NCBI GenBank assembly: GCA_025351965.1
Contig: JANXUX010000350.1
Coordinates: 1-54,439, forward strand
DNA: 54,439 bases
DNA from: Actinomycetes bacterium
GTDB lineage: Bacteria > Actinomycetota > Acidimicrobiia > Acidimicrobiales > Ilumatobacteraceae
Reading direction: 5' to 3'
Below, piece by piece: positions 7,937-16,757 of this stretch (its first letter is position 1; each line of letters starts with the position of its first letter). Both the position numbers and the translations under genes were made by a program. A model generated the notes under the pieces. That model was not told the origin of the DNA. It worked only from the letters and a program-made list of their open reading frames with translations, and did no database searches.

Positions 7937-8848
7937 ATGAAGTTCTCACTCTGGACATCGAACGCACGCCCCTGGTCGGAGATGGTCGACCTCGCCACCT
8001 ACGCCGACGGGAGCGGTTGGCACAGCCTCTGGTACGCCGACCACTTCATGTCGCAGACGCCCGACGACACGCCGGGCGACGGGCCGGCGCTCGAGTGCTG
8101 GAGCATGCTCGCAGCGATCGCCGCGACCGTGCCACGGCTGCGTCTGACCTCGATGGTGTCACCGGTGACGATCCATCACCCGGTCGTGCTCGCCAAGCGA
8201 GCCGCGACCGTCGACCAGATCAGCGGTGGCCGGGTCGTGCTCGGTCTCGGTGCGGGTTGGCAGGTCAACGAGCACGCCGGGTACGGGTTCGCGCTGCGTG
8301 AGCCGGCCGAGCGGGTCACCCACTTCATCGAGTCGATGCAAGTGATCCGCCACCTGCTCGACGACCAGCGGGCGACCTTCGCCGGACAATGGTACACGCT
8401 GACCGATGCGCCGTTCGAGCCCAAGCCGGTGCAGTCGCCGTTGCCGATCCTGGTCGGTACGAGTGGCCCGCGGATGATGCGCGCCACGGCCCGCTACGCC
8501 ACGGAGTGGAACACGTGGGGCGACCCGATGACGGTGCGCGAGAAGACCGCGCAGTTCGCCGACGCATGCGATGGCGTGGGCGTCGACATGGCCACCATCC
8601 GCCGGTCTGCGCAGGCCCTGCTGTTCTTCACCGACGACCAGGCCACACGCGCGAAGCTCGTCGACAAGGTGCCTCAGGGCCGGTCGCTCGTCGGGAGCAG
8701 CCAGCAGATCGTCGACCTCATCGCCCAGTATGCCGAGGCCGGCGTCGACGAGTTCGCACTCCCCGATTTCACGCTCGGCGAGAGCGCGGCCCAACGCCGT
8801 GAGGCGATCGAGCGCTTCCGCGACGAGGTCGCCGCCCACTTCATCTGA
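7937..8848 (+). CDS. LLM-class F420-dependent oxidoreductase
   Basis: A 303-aa luciferase-like TIM-barrel protein, starting at ATG 7937 (MKFSLWTSNARPW). Signature pieces are SLWYADHF near residue 37, MVSPVTIHHPVVLAKRAATV (the bacterial luciferase-like strand with the conserved His-Pro turn), GRVVLGLGAGWQVNEH, and the C-terminal PILVGTSGPRMM followed by STR-like residues. These match the F420-using hydride-transfer enzymes common in actinobacteria. FMN use cannot be excluded. It ends 77 bp before the convergent protease gene. Confidence 0.88.
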   Translation: MKFSLWTSNARPWSEMVDLATYADGSGWHSLWYADHFMSQTPDDTPGDGPALECWSMLAAIAATVPRLRLTSMVSPVTIHHPVVLAKRAATVDQISGGRVVLGLGAGWQVNEHAGYGFALREPAERVTHFIESMQVIRHLLDDQRATFAGQWYTLTDAPFEPKPVQSPLPILVGTSGPRMMRATARYATEWNTWGDPMTVREKTAQFADACDGVGVDMATIRRSAQALLFFTDDQATRAKLVDKVPQGRSLVGSSQQIVDLIAQYAEAGVDEFALPDFTLGESAAQRREAIERFRDEVAAHFI

Positions 8849-8925
8849 AGCGGACGGCGACCTGTCACGGGGGAACTGTTATCGGGCGACCGTCACCGCC
8901 ACCATCACCGTCATCGTCTGGTCAC

Positions 8926-11900
8926 TCACCGTCTGGTCACGATGACGGGCGTCGACACCGTGGTGACGCCGGCGACGACATCGGACAGCATCGAGCTCGT
9001 CAGCACCCCGTTGCCCTTGTTCTCGCCGAGCACGGTGAGCGTGTACGACAGGGACCCACCAGGCGCACCCGGCGTGGTGGTGACGGCGTACGACCCGGCC
9101 GGCGGTGTGCCCGCGGGCAGTTGGGCGCCAGCCGTGCCGGAGCTGTTCTCGGCGCCGACTGTCAGGCCGTACTCGGGCGGGGTGCCAACCCCGTCGGTAC
9201 CGGTGTCGTACTCGAACCAGGTCCCCTCGGTGGTGTCCACTCCGATCCACACCTGGGCCCGTCGGGCCTGTGATGCGTCGCCGAAGAGGTGGACGTCCCA
9301 CTGCGCGACCACCCAGTTGTCGAAACCGTCTCCGACGACGGCGACGCTCACACCGGGCGCATCCGTCCCGTCGAGATCGGTCCAGTACGGGGCCAGGACA
9401 CCGTTGGGGCGATCGGGGCTGGGCAGTGTCTGCGGCACGGCCGAGTTGTCGGCCGGGTCCTCACCGGCCCCGAGGATCGCGTACCCGTTCGAGTCGACGC
9501 CGATGCTCGAGTACGACTTGCCGCCGAAGATGTACGACACCGGCAGGTCGTAGTTCTGGATGTCCTCGTCACCGATCGTCACCGGAGCGATCCCGAAGAT
9601 GGCGAGGTCGAGGAAGCCACCACCCGGTGACGCCGTCGTCGAGGCGATCGCCGGAACGGCGTCCTTCTGGCCGACGAGGGTGACCGGGCCGGACCCGGCA
9701 GCGGTACCCCGCCGATCGACCGTTGCTCCGGTCGCTCCGACGATCTTCAGCTTGGCGTTGACGGACGTCGCCATCCCCACCGACGCGTCACCGAAGGACT
9801 GGTTCGTCGCGGTCACCGTGCAGCTCGTGGTCTGGCGTTCCTTGATCGTCGGCGGTGTGCACGTCTGGTCGAGGGTGACGCTGCCCTGCTGGTTGTAGAA
9901 GGCGACCGGTAGGTGCAGCTGCGGCACCTTCTTGCCGCCGTCGAGCACGATCTGGCCGAAGTACTGGCCGCTCGGGGCGTTCGAGGTGATGACGATCTGG
10001 AAGGTCTGGCTCGTGCCCGGCTGGATCTTGCCGCGGTCGGGGACCACCACGATCTTCGAACCCTGCGGTGCAGTGACCTGCACCGTGAAGTCGTAGGGCG
10101 AGCCCGTCACGTTCGTCGCCGTACGGGCGACCCGCACCGTGCCCGGCATCGTCGGGACGTTGATCGACGCCAGGTTGAGATCGATCGCCGTCACCGGATT
10201 GTTGCCGAGCGTCGCCATCCGCATCGCTGACTCGTCGAAGACGACAGGTGCTGCGCCGGCCTGGGTCAGGTCGACTCGACCGGCACCGTCGTCGAACGGA
10301 TCGGCGGGGGTGACGGCGTCCTCCTTGACGACGTTGTTCGACGCCGTCGTCATCAGCGCCGACTTGATCGCGCCGGGCGACCAGTCCGGGTGCAGCGACT
10401 TGAGCAGGATCGCCGAGCCGGCGATGTGCGGTGCCGACATCGACGTGCCAGCGATCGCCTGGTAGTACTCACCCGCCGGGCCCGATGCCGGCTCGTCCGG
10501 GGTCGGCGTGTTGCCGGCCAGGATCTGCACGCCGGGGGCAGTGATGTCGGGCTTGAGGAACTGGCCACCGGGCCCGCGCGAGGAGAACGAGGCCATGACG
10601 TCGCCCTGACCCGCCGTTGCGACCCCGGGGGTGAACGTCGCCGAGACCCCGGTGTGAGCCGCCATGAAGGCGACGAAATCGGTGCCGTCGGCGAGGTGGA
10701 CCGTGGGCAGGAAGTGGTTGTCGGTCTCGACGTCGGCGAGCGCCGGGTTGTAGAGGATCATCCCGACTGCGCCGCCCTTGCTGACGTTGAAACCCTTCTG
10801 GACCCGACCGTTGCCACCTCGTTCGCAGACCACGATCTGGCCCGCTGCGGCGCCGGGAGCGAGTTCTGTCTGGCACCGGCTGTTCTCGCCGGGGATCTCC
10901 TGGGCCAGCACGACCGGCGTCGATGAGGCCACGCCGGTGCCGATCGAGGCGCCATCGAAGGTCGCGGTGGAGCCGTCGGCGGCGGTGAGGCTGAGCGTGG
11001 ACTGGAACTCGCGGGTCTGGGTCGACGCAGCGACCGTGATGACCCAGGGGCTGAGGTGCTCAGCCGTCGCTGCTCCGGGTCCGGAGTTACCGGCCGACGC
11101 AGCGACCGTGATCCCGGCCTCGTAGGCATCCAGGAAGGCGAGCTCGACCGGGTCGGTGTACGGCTGGGCACCGCCGCCGATCGAGAAGTTGATCACGTCG
11201 ACGCCATCGAGGATCGCCTGCGCGACAGCCGCTGCAGAGTCGGAACTGAAGCAGCCCTGGACACCGCAGACCTTGTACTCGACGACCCAGGCGCCGGGCG
11301 CGACACCGCTGATCGGGCCGCGGTCGACGCCGAAGATCGGCGCGCTGGCGACGATGCCGCCGGCGGCGGTCGACGCCGTGTGGGTGCCGTGACCGCCGCT
11401 GTCGCGAGCAGTCTTCGCGTACACCTCGCCGCCGACGACTGCGTTGTAGGTGTCGAGGAAGTTCTGGCCGCCGATCAGCTTGTGGTTGCAGACGAACGGG
11501 TCGTCCTCCAGCGTCAGCGGGTTGTCGCCGAACTCGCAGGCCCGCGGCGTGCCGTCGGTCTTAGCCGTCGGGTCGCCGAGCGCGGCATTGTCGGCGAACG
11601 ACGGATGCTCGGGCCACACACCGGTGTCGAGGTCGCCGAAGATGACGCCCTTGCCGGCGAGCGCCTGGCCGCCTTCTTGGGACCAGAGCGTCGGCGCGCC
11701 GATGAAGGTGGTGCTCGAGTCGGTCTGGGGCTGGTTGAGTGTGTCGACCTGGACCGCAGCCACGTCGGGCAGTGACAGGAGTGTGTCGACCTGGTCGGCG
11801 GGAAGGGTCACCGCGACGCCGCCGTAGACGCGTTGCAGGCTGACGTCGGCGATGGCTGCCGGGAGCTGGGTGGCGAGATCGCTCCGGAACGTCTGGTCGA

Positions 11901-12285
11901 TGCCGGACGTGTAACCCTCGTAGGTCACCTCAGCCGGGGTGTCACCGCTCAACGGGGTGCCCGTCACGCGAGGACTCGTCGCATCGAGACCGGCAATGTC
12001 TCCGGCGTAGCTCGCCGTTGCGTCGTAGTCGAGCTTGACCACGACGTGGACGGGCGTGGCATCGGTGCGCCCGAGCAACGACGGGTCGGTCTGGGCCAGC
12101 TGACCGGTCGCCGACTTCGCTCCGGTCACCGTCGACGTGGGGCTCAGGCCGGTGGCGGTGAAGCGGCTCGGATCGACGCCGGAAGAACTGGCCTCGACGA
12201 TGTTCGTCGGTGTCCCCATGGCGATGGCGGCCATGGCGACGAACAGGGCCGCCCCGACCGTCCGTCGCTGTCTGCTGCGAAACAT
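8926..12285 (-). CDS. secreted subtilisin-like serine protease (S8) with PA domain
   Basis: A 1119-aa exoprotease. A signal peptide covers residues 1-30. A propeptide (I9-like) follows to about residue 180. The S8 catalytic triad is Asp220 (DLDTG), His299 (GHGTH) and Ser615 (GTSMSAPH), with the oxyanion Asn400 (ASAGNSG). A PA-type insert lies at roughly 455-550. After the catalytic domain come beta-rich Fn3/CARDB-like repeats to the end, with no LPXTG or clear anchor. It probably degrades extracellular protein for nutrients. A 29-bp dyad lies 75 bp upstream of the start codon. Confidence 0.94.
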   Translation of the reverse strand: MFRSRQRRTVGAALFVAMAAIAMGTPTNIVEASSSGVDPSRFTATGLSPTSTVTGAKSATGQLAQTDPSLLGRTDATPVHVVVKLDYDATASYAGDIAGLDATSPRVTGTPLSGDTPAEVTYEGYTSGIDQTFRSDLATQLPAAIADVSLQRVYGGVAVTLPADQVDTLLSLPDVAAVQVDTLNQPQTDSSTTFIGAPTLWSQEGGQALAGKGVIFGDLDTGVWPEHPSFADNAALGDPTAKTDGTPRACEFGDNPLTLEDDPFVCNHKLIGGQNFLDTYNAVVGGEVYAKTARDSGGHGTHTASTAAGGIVASAPIFGVDRGPISGVAPGAWVVEYKVCGVQGCFSSDSAAAVAQAILDGVDVINFSIGGGAQPYTDPVELAFLDAYEAGITVAASAGNSGPGAATAEHLSPWVITVAASTQTREFQSTLSLTAADGSTATFDGASIGTGVASSTPVVLAQEIPGENSRCQTELAPGAAAGQIVVCERGGNGRVQKGFNVSKGGAVGMILYNPALADVETDNHFLPTVHLADGTDFVAFMAAHTGVSATFTPGVATAGQGDVMASFSSRGPGGQFLKPDITAPGVQILAGNTPTPDEPASGPAGEYYQAIAGTSMSAPHIAGSAILLKSLHPDWSPGAIKSALMTTASNNVVKEDAVTPADPFDDGAGRVDLTQAGAAPVVFDESAMRMATLGNNPVTAIDLNLASINVPTMPGTVRVARTATNVTGSPYDFTVQVTAPQGSKIVVVPDRGKIQPGTSQTFQIVITSNAPSGQYFGQIVLDGGKKVPQLHLPVAFYNQQGSVTLDQTCTPPTIKERQTTSCTVTATNQSFGDASVGMATSVNAKLKIVGATGATVDRRGTAAGSGPVTLVGQKDAVPAIASTTASPGGGFLDLAIFGIAPVTIGDEDIQNYDLPVSYIFGGKSYSSIGVDSNGYAILGAGEDPADNSAVPQTLPSPDRPNGVLAPYWTDLDGTDAPGVSVAVVGDGFDNWVVAQWDVHLFGDASQARRAQVWIGVDTTEGTWFEYDTGTDGVGTPPEYGLTVGAENSSGTAGAQLPAGTPPAGSYAVTTTPGAPGGSLSYTLTVLGENKGNGVLTSSMLSDVVAGVTTVSTPVIVTRR

Positions 12286-12359
12286 GCAGTCTCCCTTGAT
12301 TTTCTGGTGGCGCCCGCCCTGGCGGACCTTACCGATGACGCGTGACAGCGAGAATCAAA

Positions 12360-12388
12360 CGTTCCGTCAACAATGTGTTATTGGAACG
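12360..12388. promoter_or_regulatory. 29-bp interrupted dyad upstream of the protease gene
   Basis: Arms CGTTCC and GGAACG, plus inner arms AACA and TGTT, all share one centre at 12374, with unpaired 3-bp spacers. The site lies between the response-regulator stop and the protease start, both on the minus strand. There is no T-run, so an operator is more likely than a terminator. The protein that binds it is unknown; the adjacent NarL-type regulator is one candidate, by inference. Confidence 0.5.
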
Positions 12389-12429
12389 AGCGCGCCATGA
12401 ATGTCGATCCGACCCGACTCAGAGGCCCG

Positions 12430-13062
12430 TCAGAGCAGGCGGCGGTCCGTCGCCCATGCGGTCAGCTCACGCCGGTTGGACAGCTGCAGCTTGCGCAGTA
12501 CGGCCGAGACATGGGTCTCCACCGTCTTGACCGACAGGTGCAGCTCAGTCGCGACCTCGCGATAGGTGTAGCCGCGGGCGATCAGGCGCATGACCTCCTG
12601 CTCGCGGGCGGAGAGCTGGTCGAGCTCCGGGTCGCTCGCAGGCGGAGCGTTGCCGGAGAACGCATCGAGGACGAAGCCGGCCAGGCGCGGCGAGAACACC
12701 GCATCCCCGCCGTGGACACGCCGGACCGCGTCGGCCAACTGCTCGGCGTCGATCGTCTTGGTGACGTACCCGCGTGCCCCGGCGCGGATCACCGCCACCA
12801 CGTCCTCGGCGGCATCGGAGACCGACAGCGCGAGGAACGTCGCCTCCGGCCACACGGCGAGGACGTGCTCGATGATCGCCTTGCCGCCACCGCCGGGCAG
12901 GTGCACGTCGACCACGATCACGTCGGGGCGCACGTCGAGGATCCCCGTGACGGCGTCGTCGACGGTCGCCGCTTCTCCCACGACGTCGAGCACGCGACCG
13001 AGCTCGGTGCGCACGCCGGCGCGGAACAGGGCGTGATCGTCGACCAGGAAGACGCTCGTCAT
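12430..13062 (-). CDS. NarL/FixJ-type response regulator
   Basis: A 210-aa response regulator. The receiver domain (1-120) has the acidic pair after VFLV (DD), the phospho-acceptor Asp52 in VVDVHLP, switch Ser80 and Lys102 (YVTK). The LuxR-type helix-turn-helix (about 148-205) has LSAREQEVMRLIARG and HLSVKTVETHVS. Its start overlaps the stop of the upstream kinase gene (ATGA), so the two form a two-component pair. Targets may include its own operon, the divergent PspC gene or the protease next door; none is shown directly. Confidence 0.95.
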   Translation of the reverse strand: MTSVFLVDDHALFRAGVRTELGRVLDVVGEAATVDDAVTGILDVRPDVIVVDVHLPGGGGKAIIEHVLAVWPEATFLALSVSDAAEDVVAVIRAGARGYVTKTIDAEQLADAVRRVHGGDAVFSPRLAGFVLDAFSGNAPPASDPELDQLSAREQEVMRLIARGYTYREVATELHLSVKTVETHVSAVLRKLQLSNRRELTAWATDRRLL

Positions 13063-14282
13063 GGACGTGCCGCCTCGCCACGCGCAGCGACGTCATGGGC
13101 GACCGGGACGGACAGGCGCACCTCGGTGCCGCTGCCCGGCGAGGTCTCGATCGAGGTCCGCCCGCCGATGCGCTCGATGCGGGCCTCGATCGACTGACGG
13201 ATGCCGCGACCGTCTCCCGACACGGACGCACGGTCGAAGCCGACGCCGCGGTCACGCACGAATGCCTCGACGATGTCGGTCCGGAGTTCGACGAACACCG
13301 ACACGTCGTCGACCCCACTGTGCTTGGCGGCGTTGACACACGCCTCGCGGACGGCTGCGATCACGGCGACGAGATCGGTCGTCATCGCGCCCTCGCCGAC
13401 CACCACGACCTCGATGCGGATGTCGTACAGATCCTCCACCTCGTGCGCCATTGCCTGCACTGCGCCAGACAGCATCGCCGCAGGGTCCGCGGCGCGACCG
13501 TAGAGCCACTCGCGCAGCTCGGCCTCCTGGCGGCGGGCGAGGGTGACGGTGCGCCGCGGGTCGCCGGCGCTGCGCTGGATCAATGCGAGCGTCTGCAGCA
13601 CCGAGTCGTGCAGGTGTGCAGCCATCGCATCGCGCTCGTCGAGGCGGATCCGTTGGCGGCGCTCTTCGGCCACCTCTTGGGCGGCACGGGCGAGCCATGG
13701 ACCGAGCAGTACCGACACACCGAGAATGGTCAACGCTGTCGCGTACACGCCGATGCGCAGCCCGGCCGACACACCGCCGCCACCGCCGACCAGCACCAGC
13801 CCGATCGCGATCAGGCCGGCACCGGCGATGACGCGTTGCTTGGCGTGACGGCCGCGGACGACGGCGGCCAGCGGCGACACGTCGGTGACGCGCCCGCCTG
13901 CCACAGCCACCGTCTCCGGGCGGAACACGGCGAGCAGCGTCACGCCGCTCGTGACGATGATGATTGTCGCCATCACGGCGTCGCCGAGCCACAGCCCGGT
14001 CCCGCGCATGATCAGCGCCGCGCCGAGCGCGATCGCAGCGACTGACAGGTTCCGTCGCTGGTCGGGTGCCTGGGCCGGCGCGAGATCAGCGGTCTGGGTC
14101 TCGGTGAGCAGGTGGCCGAGGACGTAGAGCACGATGCCCAGGCCGCCGGCGAACGACAGGACCACCAGTGCGGCGCGGACGACGACGACGTCGACGCCGT
14201 GTTGGTCGGCGAATCCACCAGCGACGCCGAGCAGGACGCGACGGTCCCGGCGACGGGCGAAGGCGAGCGACCTGGAGGGCAT
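13059..14282 (-). CDS. PspC-domain sensor histidine kinase
   Basis: A 407-aa kinase from the ATG at 14282 (MPSRSLAFARRRD). Residues 1-60 form a PspC domain (RRVLLGVAGGFADQHGVD plus one membrane segment). Several more membrane helices reach to about residue 200. A HisKA_3 dimerisation helix follows, with the phospho-His in AHLHDSVLQTLALI, and then an HATPase domain with VREACVNAAKHS and DRGVGFD. PspC kinases with NarL regulators sense envelope stress in actinobacteria. The divergent gene encodes a second PspC protein, which supports that role. Confidence 0.93.
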   Translation of the reverse strand: MPSRSLAFARRRDRRVLLGVAGGFADQHGVDVVVVRAALVVLSFAGGLGIVLYVLGHLLTETQTADLAPAQAPDQRRNLSVAAIALGAALIMRGTGLWLGDAVMATIIIVTSGVTLLAVFRPETVAVAGGRVTDVSPLAAVVRGRHAKQRVIAGAGLIAIGLVLVGGGGGVSAGLRIGVYATALTILGVSVLLGPWLARAAQEVAEERRQRIRLDERDAMAAHLHDSVLQTLALIQRSAGDPRRTVTLARRQEAELREWLYGRAADPAAMLSGAVQAMAHEVEDLYDIRIEVVVVGEGAMTTDLVAVIAAVREACVNAAKHSGVDDVSVFVELRTDIVEAFVRDRGVGFDRASVSGDGRGIRQSIEARIERIGGRTSIETSPGSGTEVRLSVPVAHDVAARGEAARP

Positions 14283-14414
14283 GCACGTGATTGTCGCACG
14301 CTGCTCCCCACCTGTCATCGGGGACGGACCCGCCACCCACTCAGGGTCGGTTCAGGGTCCGACCAGGGTGGAGCCCGGATGCGCCGACTGCCGATGCGAC
14401 GGATGATCGTCGGC

Positions 14415-15635
14415 ATGACCTCTGCAACTGTCACCATGGACGACGAACCGATGAACGAGCAACTGCCGCCTCCGATGCCGCCACCGCCGCCACCATTGCG
14501 GCCGTCGTGGTGGCATGTGCCGATCTCGAAGGATCGCGACGAGCGCAAACTCGGCGGTGTCGTCGCCGGCATCGCTCGGGCCTACGGGTTCGAGGTGCGC
14601 ACGACCCGCATCGCCGTCGCGATCGGCGCAGTCGCGATCCCCGGAGTGATCGCGCTCTACATCGCTGCGATGCTGCTGCTGCCGTCCGTCCCCGCCGAGG
14701 CTCGCCCACTCAGCGCGATCGTGACCGAACGCAGGCGGCGGCCGCTGATCCTGGCGATCCTCGTCGTCGCCGTGTTCACCGGGTTCGGGTCGTGGGCGTT
14801 CTTCGGTGGACTCGGGTGGGGCTTCGCCCTCGTCGCCGTCGGTGTCGTCCTCTGGCTGTCCCCGAACTTCGGCACCGGCCTCGGTCGCTCCGGTACATCG
14901 ACGACGTGGACGGCCGCTGCGTATGGCGTCCCGTCTGCGGGCGGTGAGCCGGGCACCACTGCCGGTCGCGGCGCCGAGGCGACGCCGCGACGGCGGCGCT
15001 ATCCCGTGCAGGCCGTGGGCCTCGCAGGCGCAGCACTGACGGCACTGGTGATGGGCATCGGCAACAGCGCCGACTGGTGGCACACGACGGTCTTCTCGAT
15101 CGTCGTCACCGTGCTCGCGATCCTCGTCGGCGCCACCGTGATCGGCGTGATCGTCAACCGCAGCTGGTTCGGCGCACCGATGCTGGTGATGCTGCTCGCC
15201 GTGTCAGCTGGCCTGCTCGTCACCCACCCGAACCTCGACGGTGGCTTCGGTGACCGTGCGCTGAAGCCGGTGACCGTCGCCGACGCCCAGCGCATCGAGC
15301 GGCTCGGCGGCGGACGGCTGTCCATCGACCTCACGGCACTCCCCACCGGCGAGCCGTCCGTCACGGTCGACGCCGAGGTCGGCTACGGACAGATCCGGCT
15401 CTTCGTGCCGGCCGACGTCGAGCTCCGCCTCGTCACCCGGGTCGGCGCCGGACATGTGGTCGTCGACGGCACCGAGATCACGGCCGGGATGCGCCACGAG
15501 GACGAGCGGACGATCGCCCCGGTCACGTCCATGACCAGCACGGAGAAAACCGGCACGGGCGAGGCGGCTCGCCGGACGATCACCCTCGACCTCGAGGTCG
15601 GTGCCGGCGAGATCAACATCGAGCACGTCGGCTGA
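14415..15635 (+). CDS. PspC domain membrane protein with C-terminal LiaF/toastrack-like domain
   Basis: A 406-aa membrane protein; I start at MTSATVTMDDEP, since the upstream frame overlaps the divergent kinase. A Pro-rich tail (LPPPMPPPPPPL) precedes a PspC domain at about 35-95 (RKLGGVVAGIARAYGFE, then a hydrophobic helix). Further helices span 110-145 and 200-265. The last 130 residues are beta-rich with acidic turns (IDLTALPTGEPSVTVDAEVG, VGAGEINIEH), like the LiaF or toastrack fold. It probably partners the divergent PspC kinase in envelope-stress signalling. Confidence 0.85.
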   Translation: MTSATVTMDDEPMNEQLPPPMPPPPPPLRPSWWHVPISKDRDERKLGGVVAGIARAYGFEVRTTRIAVAIGAVAIPGVIALYIAAMLLLPSVPAEARPLSAIVTERRRRPLILAILVVAVFTGFGSWAFFGGLGWGFALVAVGVVLWLSPNFGTGLGRSGTSTTWTAAAYGVPSAGGEPGTTAGRGAEATPRRRRYPVQAVGLAGAALTALVMGIGNSADWWHTTVFSIVVTVLAILVGATVIGVIVNRSWFGAPMLVMLLAVSAGLLVTHPNLDGGFGDRALKPVTVADAQRIERLGGGRLSIDLTALPTGEPSVTVDAEVGYGQIRLFVPADVELRLVTRVGAGHVVVDGTEITAGMRHEDERTIAPVTSMTSTEKTGTGEAARRTITLDLEVGAGEINIEHVG

Positions 15636-15688
15636 AGCAACGCCGGACGGCGAGCGCGGGCGCCGGTCGACCAGCCCACCCGAACCGG

Positions 15689-16711
15689 TCAGCCGGCGCG
15701 TTCCAGACGGACCGCCGGCGGCCGGTTCATCCATTCGATCAGTCGGCGACGCCACTCGACAGAGCACTTGTCAGCCTGCACGCTGACGACCGAGGTCTGG
15801 TCGAGGGGCAGCACGCCGGGCACGAGCTCGAGCATCCGCTTGTCCTCTGCCCCGATCGCGAGGTCGAAGCGGATGACCTCTTCGGCCGAGACGGAGAAGT
15901 CGTCGTTGCGCCAGATCACGAACGTGAAGTACGACGTCACGTCGTCGATCGGGGTCGAGAGCATGAGGATGATGTGGGTCAGCCCGGTGCCGTAGTAGAT
16001 GTTGCTGCGCACGTTGAACGGCAGGTTGAAGCCCGTCGACATCGCCCGCTCGACGACGCCGGCGGTCTGCCCGCTGGCAAGGCTGCCGAGGTCGCTGTTG
16101 TTGGCCAGGACCTCGTACTCGTACCCGTACCAACCCTCGTCGAGCGGCTTGAGCTCGATCTTGGGGACCCGGGTGTCCTGGGCCCGACCGAACGTGCCGA
16201 CATGCACGTACGGGAAGTGGGTGATGTCGAGGAAGTTGTCGGCCATGCGCGTCGCCGACGTGGCCCACACCTCGACCGGTGTGTTGATCCGCCGGAACGT
16301 CGCGTCGGCCTCCTGGACGATCGTCGGGATCGGGTCGGCCGGTTCGCCGATGCACAACCACACCAGGCCGTACTGCTCGGTCACGTGGTACGTCTGCAGG
16401 TGGGCGCGCGGCGGCGGTGGCACGCCCTCGCTCGACGACGGTACGTCGATGCACTTGCCGTCCTCACCGAACGTCCAGCCGTGGTACGGGCAGACCAGGC
16501 AACCGGCCTGGACGGTGCCCAGCGAGAGCGGCGCCTCGCGGTGCGGACAGCGGTCCGGCGCAGCGACCACGGGCCCATCGGCGCTGCGGTACAGCACGAC
16601 GTCACGGGCGAGCACGGTGACCTTGCTGGGGGCTGCGCCGACTTCGATGCTGCGCGCCACGACGTACCAGGCCGATGTGAAAGCGTCGTTCTGACAGAGG
16701 ATTTCGTTCAT
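15689..16711 (-). CDS. Rieske [2Fe-2S] oxygenase, VanA/NdmA-like
   Basis: A 340-aa oxygenase component. The Rieske cluster is ligated by C-x-H (CPHREAPLS) and, 17 residues on, C-x2-H (CPYHGW), at about residues 46-68. The mononuclear iron site is DITHFPYVH near residue 160. The size and the compact C-terminal domain match vanillate O-demethylase and N-demethylase oxygenases rather than ring dioxygenases. It needs an electron-transfer partner that is not found in this window. It is divergent from the amidohydrolase with 46 bp between starts, and one TGGTCnGACCA operator sits in that gap. Demethylation or hydroxylation of the island's substrate is an inference. Confidence 0.92.
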   Translation of the reverse strand: MNEILCQNDAFTSAWYVVARSIEVGAAPSKVTVLARDVVLYRSADGPVVAAPDRCPHREAPLSLGTVQAGCLVCPYHGWTFGEDGKCIDVPSSSEGVPPPPRAHLQTYHVTEQYGLVWLCIGEPADPIPTIVQEADATFRRINTPVEVWATSATRMADNFLDITHFPYVHVGTFGRAQDTRVPKIELKPLDEGWYGYEYEVLANNSDLGSLASGQTAGVVERAMSTGFNLPFNVRSNIYYGTGLTHIILMLSTPIDDVTSYFTFVIWRNDDFSVSAEEVIRFDLAIGAEDKRMLELVPGVLPLDQTSVVSVQADKCSVEWRRRLIEWMNRPPAVRLERAG

Positions 16712-16731
16712 CGTCTGGCAGCCTAACGATC

Positions 16732-16744
16732 TTGGTCTGACCAA
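16732..16744. promoter_or_regulatory. GntR/FCD-type operator 1 (TTGGTCTGACCAA)
   Basis: A 13-bp palindrome around a central T, in the 46-bp gap between the divergent Rieske and amidohydrolase genes. A -10-like TAACGAT lies at 16724-16730 for the rightward gene, so the site would cover its transcription start, and its 3' edge runs into the AGGGA ribosome site. It belongs to the set of five such sites in the window. Confidence 0.75.
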
Positions 16745-16757
16745 AGGGACGCGCACC

